Source: Cryomorphaceae bacterium (GTDB lineage: Bacteria; Bacteroidota; Bacteroidia; Flavobacteriales; Schleiferiaceae). From it: 13,540 nt of DNA. The translations under genes were made by a program, and so were the position numbers. Under the pieces are notes generated by a model. It was not told where the DNA came from, searched no databases, and was given only the letters and a program-made list of their open reading frames with translations. Position 1 is the stretch's first letter. Every line of letters begins with the position of its first letter. Of the stretch, positions 1 through 5,938 are shown piece by piece. The stretch is from contig CATITW010000095.1 in the NCBI GenBank assembly GCA_949547975.1, forward strand, positions 1 to 13,540, read 5' to 3'.

Positions 1-1545
1 AAAGGAGGCGGTACCAAAAAACTGCAAAAACAGCGCGACCAAGGAAAAATGACTGCGCGTGAACGCGTGGCTTTCCTCGCAGACCAAAACAAGCCGTGCT
101 TAGAATTGGGCTCCTTCGCGGGAGACGGTATGTACGAAGAATACGGCGGATGTCCTGCAGGTGGAGTTGTGGTCATGCTTGCGTATGTTAGCGGAACGCA
201 ATGCATTATTGTTGCAAACGACGCTACGGTGAAGGCTGGAGCTTGGTTTCCGATCACCGGCAAAAAGAACCTACGCGCACAGCAGATCGCCTTGGAAAAT
301 CATACCCCGATCATCTACCTCGTAGACAGTGCAGGAGTGTTTTTACCGCTCCAAGATGAGATCTTCCCCGACCGTGAACACTTCGGACGCATATTTAGAA
401 ATAATGCCGTGATGAGCTCGATGGGCATCCCTCAGATCAGTGCCATCATGGGAAGTTGTGTTGCGGGTGGCGCCTATTTGCCGATCATGAGCGATGAAAG
501 TATCATCGTCAAGGGCTCTGGGAGTATTTTCCTCGCTGGTTCTTACCTGGTCAAAGCTGCGATCGGAGAAGACGTAGACAATGAAACCCTAGGAGGCGCG
601 GATACGCATTGCGATTTAAGCGGCGTAACCGATTATAAAAGTGAAAACGATCAAGAAGCCTTAACGACCATCAAAGGACTTGTCGATAAGATGGGGGCCT
701 TTGATAAAGCCGGATTCGACAGAAGCGCTCCACTCCCACCGATGCGACCTACCGAAGAAGTGTATGGACATGTTCCCTTCGATGGTAAACCGTTCGACTC
801 GATGCGCATCATCGAATGCATCGTGGATAAAGAGAGCTGGCAGGAATACAAAGAAACTTACGGTAAAACCATCATTTGTGGGTACGCTCGGATCGACGGT
901 TGGTCCGTAGGGATTGTTGCGAACAACCGTGAAGTCAGTAAAAATGCTAAAGGTGAAATGCAGTTCGGCGGTGTGATTTATAGCGATAGCGCAGATAAAG
1001 CAGCACGTTTTGTGGCCAATTGTAACCAGAAACGCATCCCGCTTGTCTTCCTTCAGGACGTCACCGGATTTATGGTGGGAAGCAAAAGTGAACACGGCGG
1101 CATCATTAAAGATGGAGCCAAGATGGTCAATACGGTTGCCAATAGCGTGGTACCGAAATTTACAGTGATCGTAGGAAACAGCTATGGTGCAGGCAACTAC
1201 GCCATGAACGGTGCCGCCTATGACCCAAGACTCATGCTCGCTTGGCCGAACGCTAAACTTGCCGTGATGGGCGGAGCACAGGCCGCTAAAGTTCTTTTAC
1301 AAATAGAAAAAGCGCGTTTAAAAGGCAGCGGGAAAGAATTGACTCCAGCTGAACTTAAGGAGCTACAAAAAGAAATAGAGGCGCGCTACGAAAGGCAGAC
1401 CAGCCCCTACTACGCTGCTTCCCGCCTATGGGTGGATGCCGTGATCGACCCAGCTACGACCCGCGAATGGTTGAGCTACGGTCTGGAAATGGCCAATAAC
1501 AATCCGGAGATGAAACGATACAATCCGGGAGTAATACAGACGTAA
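1..1545 (+). CDS. Acyl-CoA carboxylase, carboxyltransferase (beta) subunit, methylcrotonyl-CoA type; 5' partial
   Basis: This is the carboxyltransferase subunit of a biotin-dependent acyl-CoA carboxylase. It moves CO2 from carboxybiotin to an acyl-CoA in the cytoplasm, with a biotinylated alpha subunit not seen here. The frame is open to the window edge: codons before the ATG at 49 encode KGGGTKKLQKQRDQGKMTAR, the usual N-terminal region of this family, so the real start lies upstream and ATG 49 is internal. 514 codons are visible, close to full family length. Both crotonase-like halves are present. The first has IVANDATVKAG, the glycine-rich GSCVAGGAY loop and LGGADTHCDLSGV. The second has DGWSVGIVANN, DVTGFMVGS, GNSYGAGNY and AVMGGAQAA. 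The GGADxHCxxSGV and FPDREHFGR wording is closest to methylcrotonyl-CoA carboxylase beta (leucine breakdown), but related geranyl- or propionyl-CoA enzymes cannot be fully excluded. Its stop codon abuts the next gene's ATG. Confidence 0.93.
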   Translation, partial: KGGGTKKLQKQRDQGKMTARERVAFLADQNKPCLELGSFAGDGMYEEYGGCPAGGVVVMLAYVSGTQCIIVANDATVKAGAWFPITGKKNLRAQQIALENHTPIIYLVDSAGVFLPLQDEIFPDREHFGRIFRNNAVMSSMGIPQISAIMGSCVAGGAYLPIMSDESIIVKGSGSIFLAGSYLVKAAIGEDVDNETLGGADTHCDLSGVTDYKSENDQEALTTIKGLVDKMGAFDKAGFDRSAPLPPMRPTEEVYGHVPFDGKPFDSMRIIECIVDKESWQEYKETYGKTIICGYARIDGWSVGIVANNREVSKNAKGEMQFGGVIYSDSADKAARFVANCNQKRIPLVFLQDVTGFMVGSKSEHGGIIKDGAKMVNTVANSVVPKFTVIVGNSYGAGNYAMNGAAYDPRLMLAWPNAKLAVMGGAQAAKVLLQIEKARLKGSGKELTPAELKELQKEIEARYERQTSPYYAASRLWVDAVIDPATTREWLSYGLEMANNNPEMKRYNPGVIQT

Positions 1546-3447
1546 ATGAAAAAACTACTACTGCTTTCTTTGATTGGCTTCTCGCTACTCTCCACCGGCC
1601 AGAATACTTCGTTTGTTTCAAAACAAATGACGGCCGAATATGTGGGTACTTTTGATCCAAAGGCGCCCGCTGAACTGGTCAGCTACATGTATTCCACGAG
1701 TGCACCATCGCCGGGCGGAGACAGCTATAAGAGTTTCCTACTCACCCAAAAGCAGCAGCAGGATTTCAGAAATTTTCCGAAACCGACCAGCGCAGCAAAA
1801 ACAAGCACCGTCACAGCTCCGACACAAGGCTACGGCACGCCTATTTACCGGTTTACACCGCAAGGAAATCCCTTTGATTTTACCGGAGGAATTCCGAACG
1901 ATAACGCCATGGCGATCAGTAAAAGCGGTATTCTTTGCGCGGCTGTGAATTCAGTGTTTTGGGCGAAGGATTTAAACACGGGCGAGCTGCTCATGCCTGG
2001 GCCACTGGGCATCCGTTCCTTGCAGCAGATGGCCGGTGGTTCTAGTTTTGAGAATTACTACGATCCTAAACTCATCTACGACCCTACCCTAGATAGATTT
2101 GTACTGGTTTTCCTAAAAGACAATGACGCCGCGAACAGTCGCATCATCGTTTGCTTTAGCTCTTCGAACGATCCTAGAGATCCATGGAACATCTACCGCT
2201 TAGATGGCAACCCGCTCAACAACAACCGCTGGACAGATTTTCCGGCCATCGCATTAACTGAAACCGGGATGGTAGTAACGGCCAACCTGATCATTCCAAA
2301 TGTCAGCTGGCAAGTGGGTTTTGACGGTTCTGTGATCTGGCACTTAGATAAAAATGCCGGCTTCGCTGGAAATGATGTGAATGCCACTGTATATACGCAG
2401 ATCAAGCATAATGGCACTTTTACACGTAATCTTCACCCCGTTCGTGGGCACGACAACATCAGTGACCGTTTACAGTTCCTTTCGAACCGCAACTTCGATC
2501 TGCAAAACGATACCCTTTTCCTGATCTCGCTAAATGAAGGTGCTACAGACACCACGATCAGTACCAAAGCATTGATCGCAAGCCTACCCTACGGTGTACC
2601 CCCTAACGGCAAGCAAGCCGATACAGATACCACGGATGCTACTAAAGGTCTTCAAACGAACGATGCTCGTGTTTTAGGCGCCATCCAGAAAGACGATTGG
2701 ATCCAGTTTGTAAGTACTACCGCACACGGTGCTAATGCGAATGCGGGGATTTACCACGGCTTTATCCACGGTGCGACGAGCAGCACTCCGAAAGTACGTA
2801 CACAAGTGCTCAGTCATCCCGTTCGCGATTACGGCTATCCGAACATTGCGTGGTCAGGCGTGCATCCGAATCAAATACAATGTTTGATCGGGTTCAATTT
2901 CACCTCGGCAGATGGACATCCTGGAGTGGCCGCAGTCCAGCTGGGCAACGATACAAGTTTCTCAGATGTAGTGTTGTTGAAAGAAGGTACAACACATGTG
3001 GATCGACACAGTGACAGTTACGAGCGCTGGGGAGATTACTTCAGTGTCCAAAATAAATTTGCAGCCGACGGATCCCTTATCCCTAGCGAAGTGTGGATGG
3101 CCGGTTTTTATGGTGACGGTCCTGCGCAAAATCGGACTTGGATCGCGCAAGTCTTTGGTAATGATACGATCGTACCCCTCCATCCCGACGGTGGTGCGCT
3201 CTTCCCGAATCCCGTGGTAGACGGTGTGGATGTTACGGTCCAATTCAATCTAGATACCGAACAAGAAATTTCCGCCGACCTCTTTTTCGAAAACGGCCAA
3301 TTCATTCAACAACTCTCTGCACGTACGCTCCCAGCGGGACCTGCCGAGCTCTATCTTGACATGACCGGGCGTGCAAGTGGCGTATACATCATCCGCGTAC
3401 AAGGCGCTCAAGGCATTCTCAAAATGGAACGTATCGTAAAGCTTTAA
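1546..3447 (+). CDS. T9SS-secreted protein of unknown function (sorting domain at C-terminus)
   Basis: Function not recognised. The N-terminus (MKKLLLLSLIGFSLLSTG, then Q19) is a clear Sec signal peptide, which fixes the start at the ATG touching the preceding stop codon. The last ~80 residues (from about 550, LFPNPVVDG onward) form a T9SS type A sorting domain: an FPNP start, a strand-rich middle (DLFFENGQFIQQL), a GVYIIRV strand and a terminal KMERIVKL. The protein is therefore exported across the inner membrane and then moved by T9SS to the cell surface or medium. The central ~430 residues are rich in strands and aromatic/Asp motifs such as NDNAMAIS, YDPKLIYDPTLDRFVLVF and NRWTDFPAIAL. This looks like a propeller- or sialidase-like fold, but that is an inference. 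No catalytic residues can be assigned. Zero spacing to the carboxylase gene implies co-transcription and possible translational coupling. Confidence 0.9.
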   Translation: MKKLLLLSLIGFSLLSTGQNTSFVSKQMTAEYVGTFDPKAPAELVSYMYSTSAPSPGGDSYKSFLLTQKQQQDFRNFPKPTSAAKTSTVTAPTQGYGTPIYRFTPQGNPFDFTGGIPNDNAMAISKSGILCAAVNSVFWAKDLNTGELLMPGPLGIRSLQQMAGGSSFENYYDPKLIYDPTLDRFVLVFLKDNDAANSRIIVCFSSSNDPRDPWNIYRLDGNPLNNNRWTDFPAIALTETGMVVTANLIIPNVSWQVGFDGSVIWHLDKNAGFAGNDVNATVYTQIKHNGTFTRNLHPVRGHDNISDRLQFLSNRNFDLQNDTLFLISLNEGATDTTISTKALIASLPYGVPPNGKQADTDTTDATKGLQTNDARVLGAIQKDDWIQFVSTTAHGANANAGIYHGFIHGATSSTPKVRTQVLSHPVRDYGYPNIAWSGVHPNQIQCLIGFNFTSADGHPGVAAVQLGNDTSFSDVVLLKEGTTHVDRHSDSYERWGDYFSVQNKFAADGSLIPSEVWMAGFYGDGPAQNRTWIAQVFGNDTIVPLHPDGGALFPNPVVDGVDVTVQFNLDTEQEISADLFFENGQFIQQLSARTLPAGPAELYLDMTGRASGVYIIRVQGAQGILKMERIVKL

Positions 3448-3463
3448 TCGTCTCAGATGATAC

Positions 3464-3475
3464 TTTTACGTAAAA
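3464..3475. repeat. 12-bp perfect palindrome TTTTACGTAAAA
   Basis: A perfect inverted repeat (TTTTAC/GTAAAA) lies 16 bp after the stop of the T9SS protein gene and about 26 bp upstream of the candidate -33 element of the small ORF. It could be a binding site for a dimeric regulator or a chance AT-rich palindrome. Too short to be a terminator by itself. Confidence 0.35.
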
Positions 3476-3501
3476 TATAAGTAATTTAACTCAGGATTCA
3501 C

Positions 3502-3531
3502 TTTGGAATGATTTTTGGATTAGTATATTGG
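3502..3531 (+). promoter_or_regulatory. Candidate Bacteroidota-type promoter of the 37-codon ORF
   Basis: TTTG at 3502-3505 and TATATTGG at 3524-3531 are separated by 18 nt. This resembles the Bacteroidota -33 TTTG / -7 TAnnTTTG arrangement, with one mismatch in the -7 element. Transcription would begin roughly at 3538, giving a leader of about 15 nt before the ATG at 3553. Confidence 0.5.
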
Positions 3532-3552
3532 TACCAACCAAATCAGAATACT

Positions 3553-3666
3553 ATGTTTGAATCATTTAAACGAACCGCGAAACCGGTAAACGTTATTGAG
3601 GGATTACCTCATACACAACTCGAAGAGACCACCACTGACACATCAGTCGAAGAACTCTTCAACTAA
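3553..3666 (+). CDS. Hypothetical 37-residue acidic protein (small ORF with own promoter and terminator)
   Basis: ATG at 3553 and TAA at 3664-3666 enclose 37 codons, below usual gene-calling cut-offs. The product starts MFESFKRTAKPVNVIEGL and ends TTTDTSVEELFN. It has a basic N-terminal stretch (KRTAK), an acidic Thr/Glu-rich second half, no cysteine, no signal peptide and no membrane segment. I do not recognise a family. The argument for a real gene is context: a plausible promoter sits just upstream, and a strong intrinsic terminator begins 15 nt after the stop, so the ORF fills nearly the whole predicted transcript. No Shine-Dalgarno sequence is evident, which is normal for this group. Alternatives are a small regulatory RNA with an incidental ORF, or a leader with nothing downstream. 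The convergent symporter gene begins immediately beyond the terminator. Confidence 0.5.
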   Translation: MFESFKRTAKPVNVIEGLPHTQLEETTTDTSVEELFN

Positions 3667-3681
3667 GCAATCATTAAACAC

Positions 3682-3716
3682 TGCCTCCCTCATCAAAGGG
3701 GGGCATTTTATTTTTT
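3682..3716 (+). terminator. Intrinsic terminator after the 37-codon ORF
   Basis: TGCCTCCC (3682-3689) pairs with GGGGGGCA (3698-3705) over 8 bp with one T-G pair and an 8-nt loop. TTTTATTTTTT follows. The T-tract overlaps the stop codon (3708-3710) of the convergent symporter gene. Read on the minus strand, the same hairpin is followed by GTGTTTAATG, a weak tail, so it terminates well only in the plus direction. Confidence 0.85.
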
Positions 3717-5069
3717 ACGAAATTGGTACATTACGCCATATATCAAGGCGCTGCTCCCAATACTCACAAAGGCGATCGCCGGACTGATCTTTCCCGCTGA
3801 AGACATCATATAGAGGCTCACTCCTAAAGAGAGTACCATCATCGAAATCAAAGAGACCACCACACTTCTCCGGTCGTGTTTCCCTGCCCAATCAAAGAAG
3901 ATCACAGGAGCAATCCCTATACCCAGCGCTTTAAAGGTCACCACGATGTCTTCAATACGCTGAAAGTACATCGCAATAAGTAGCGCGAATATCCCGACAC
4001 CCACCAGTGCAAATCGAATGCGGCGAATCCCCGAAGAGGCACTCTCTCCGCGTTGAGGAAATAGATCATTCGTAACATTCAAACTCAACAAGAATAAATA
4101 CGTATCCGAAGTGGATAAAATGGCCGCAAAAAACGCAATCAATACAAAAATCTGGAACTCTGGCGGAACCAATTCTGTAAAGGTGCGCAGCACCATCATT
4201 TCAGCGTGTTCATTCGCCACCGCACCGGTAGCAGGAAATGAGGAACGGGCGATGAGTCCTACGTAGGTTAGGGCAAAGGTCAACAGTATGTTTACACCAG
4301 CCCCTACCGCAAAGCTTTGCTTTACGACAGTTTCATTTTTCATGGCGAAGACCTTCTGCCAATAATCTTGAGTGGCGAAGGGCGTTAAAACCCCTAACAG
4401 CAAGAAGGCCATGATATTCACCGGTCCAGCATTAAACGGCTCGTACATCTCAGGAGGTACATCTCCCCCCTTATTCAAGGTCAGGGCGACAAGGATGAGT
4501 ACCAAGAAGATGACGATGAACTGAAAAATGTCTGTTTTGACCACTGAGCCGAAACCACCGACAAGGAGGTAAATAAGAACGGTGATCAGCATCCCCAGTT
4601 TTGCCAGATTCACGGAAACGCCCCCAAGCTCATTCAATAAGTTTGAACCTACTAAGAGTTGCGTGCTCAACAATCCGACGTACCAGACGAAAATGACGCC
4701 GATCACTAAACGCGCAGTTTTGCGTCCGTAGCGGAATACAAAATAGTCGGTGAGTGTAAAAAATTGGTGTTGTAAAGAAAGGCGGTATAAGCGTAAGGAA
4801 AAAGGAATGAACAGTAAGAATCCGAGCGTATACCCGATGAATATCCATGCGGCGCTTACCCCGTAAATATATACAAATGAGGTGTATACCATGAGCGTAA
4901 CCGCGCTTACAAAGGTCCCGCTTAGGGTCATCAGGGACGGGAAAAAGCCCATGTTTCTTCCGCCTAGAGCAAAATCGTCCACCGTTTTGGTAGAAGTCAT
5001 TCTTCCTAAGAGAATTCCAATGAGTGTAAAACCGACTAAAACGGCCCACAGTAGGGTTGAGCTGATCAT
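3708..5069 (-). CDS. Sodium:solute symporter (SSS family)
   Basis: An inner-membrane secondary transporter that uses the sodium gradient to import a small solute. At 453 residues with about 12-13 hydrophobic segments it is of normal to slightly short size for the family. Family marks are DFALGGRNMGFFPSLMTLSG after the first helix, the QDYWQKVFAMKN loop, and AAILSTSDTYLFLLSLNVTN around residues 315-335, where the Ala/Ser/Thr cluster corresponds to the Na2 sodium site. The substrate cannot be read from sequence; related members carry proline, pantothenate, sugars or organic acids. The start is ATG at 5069 (MISSTLLWAV), giving a 7-nt gap to the upstream gene and an N-terminus leading straight into the first helix. 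An upstream in-frame start at 5138 would overlap that gene by 62 bp and add a non-hydrophobic tail, so it is disfavoured. It is the last gene of a three-gene operon. Confidence 0.93.
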   Translation of the reverse strand: MISSTLLWAVLVGFTLIGILLGRMTSTKTVDDFALGGRNMGFFPSLMTLSGTFVSAVTLMVYTSFVYIYGVSAAWIFIGYTLGFLLFIPFSLRLYRLSLQHQFFTLTDYFVFRYGRKTARLVIGVIFVWYVGLLSTQLLVGSNLLNELGGVSVNLAKLGMLITVLIYLLVGGFGSVVKTDIFQFIVIFLVLILVALTLNKGGDVPPEMYEPFNAGPVNIMAFLLLGVLTPFATQDYWQKVFAMKNETVVKQSFAVGAGVNILLTFALTYVGLIARSSFPATGAVANEHAEMMVLRTFTELVPPEFQIFVLIAFFAAILSTSDTYLFLLSLNVTNDLFPQRGESASSGIRRIRFALVGVGIFALLIAMYFQRIEDIVVTFKALGIGIAPVIFFDWAGKHDRRSVVVSLISMMVLSLGVSLYMMSSAGKISPAIAFVSIGSSALIYGVMYQFRKK

Positions 5070-5076
5070 AATGATG

Positions 5077-5427
5077 TTAATTTTCGGAGGCCTCTGAAGT
5101 TTGAGCCTTGGTGGAAGGCACGCTATAGATTTGACCAAAAAGACCGATCATGGTGCCTTGATACGAGTCGTCCAACGTAGAATATACCTCTGCATACGAA
5201 AGCACGTAGAGTTCGTGGCGATCCACCCGGATCAGAAACTCTCCCAGATTCTTTGCACCTAAAACCTTTCCGAGTTTTGCCGCCAGATTCCCTTCTGCCG
5301 CTTGACGATCGATCTGCTTCGCAAAGAGCGTATTGGCCTGGTTTTGATAGTCCTCTACTTGTGGGTTCATGCTATACGCGAGAGCGCTGATACCTAGAAG
5401 TACGAGTAATTTAGTCGACGATTTCAT
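5077..5427 (-). CDS. Small membrane-anchored or periplasmic protein, DUF4359-like
   Basis: 116 residues. The N-terminus (MKSSTKLLVLLGISALAYSM) is one hydrophobic segment, either an uncleaved anchor or a signal peptide. It is followed by NPQVEDYQNQANTLFAK, a helical stretch, then IRVDRHELYVLSYAEVYST and GTMIGLFGQIYSV. The order NPxxEDY, a helix, a short basic/aromatic strand and GxxGxFGxxY resembles the DUF4359 group of short membrane-anchored proteins, whose function is not known. I place it there by pattern only. It sits 12 nt downstream of the lipoprotein gene and 7 nt upstream of the symporter gene, so it is surely co-transcribed. A role in modulating or assembling the transporter is possible but is only inferred from position. 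Confidence 0.75.
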   Translation of the reverse strand: MKSSTKLLVLLGISALAYSMNPQVEDYQNQANTLFAKQIDRQAAEGNLAAKLGKVLGAKNLGEFLIRVDRHELYVLSYAEVYSTLDDSYQGTMIGLFGQIYSVPSTKAQTSEASEN

Positions 5428-5439
5428 CCGTGAATGCTG

Positions 5440-5805
5440 TTATTGACAATCAGCAGCGCTAGTTCCTTCCTTGCGATGTGCTATTGAGCCGGTCGGCGTC
5501 ACGAATTCTAAAACGTTGCAATCGCAATCAAAGACGGGGGACGCTCGTAAGTGATTGCCGAAGTTTAGATCGATATCTATGGTGTCTCCGTCCATCACCC
5601 AAACATGTGGGTTCGGTAGTGCATCTGCGATCGTCCCAAACGTGCCTGTGGTCGAATAGATGGTGTATTGAAGGCTGTCTGTGAATTCGTACAGGGTGTT
5701 GTCAAAACCTTCGAGCACCCAGCGCCCCTCGATGGTACATTCTTCTTTGGTAGTACAGCTAGACAAAACGGTTGCGCATGCAACAAGCATCAAAAATTTC
5801 TTCAT
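5440..5805 (-). CDS. Small lipoprotein, lipocalin-like fold possible
   Basis: 121 residues with a lipoprotein signal peptide: MKKFLMLVACATVLSSC, lipobox LSSC, lipidated Cys17. The mature part starts TTKEECTIEGRWVLEGFDNT and is strand-rich throughout. An EGRW motif just after the lipidated end, followed by alternating strands (LYEFTDSLQYTIYS, VWVMDGDTIDIDL), is typical of Bacteroidota lipocalin-like or META-like lipoproteins. This is a fold-level guess, not a function. Other cysteines are C23, C94, C96 and C120, the last two residues from the C-terminus, so disulfides are likely. It is the first gene of the operon with the DUF4359-like protein and the symporter; its promoter must lie in 5806-5938, but I see no convincing match there. 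Confidence 0.85.
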   Translation of the reverse strand: MKKFLMLVACATVLSSCTTKEECTIEGRWVLEGFDNTLYEFTDSLQYTIYSTTGTFGTIADALPNPHVWVMDGDTIDIDLNFGNHLRASPVFDCDCNVLEFVTPTGSIAHRKEGTSAADCQ

Positions 5806-5938
5806 GGGTACATGTGTTTAAGTGGTAGCGCCTGACTTAGTGCGTTATGTTTCGAAGATAATGGAATAATCCAGAGTAAGCGATACCTCGCTTTGAGCTA
5901 TGAACAAAATGTTTAGAGGATAGGTTTAATCATAGGTT

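Noticed and set aside
661..1095. 144-codon open frame antisense to the carboxylase gene
   Set aside because: It is fully contained in a conserved gene with no recognisable domain.
3553..3666. 37-residue ORF as a ribosomally made peptide precursor (graspetide or lanthipeptide)
   Set aside because: The Thr/Glu-rich end is suggestive, but there is no Cys, no family leader motif, and no ATP-grasp, cyclase or exporter gene beside it.
5070..5138. Upstream in-frame start that would extend the symporter by 23 residues
   Set aside because: It overlaps the DUF4359-like gene by 62 bp and adds a charged, proline-rich tail before the first helix; ATG 5069 gives a normal 7-nt gap and N-terminus.
5853..5928. 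Promoter elements for the divergent lipoprotein operon (minus TATCTTCG at 5853-5860) and surface-protein gene (plus TAGGTTTA at 5921-5928)
   Set aside because: Each -7-like box has a mismatch and no TTTG at correct spacing; the TTTG at 5892-5895 is 25 nt from the plus-strand box.
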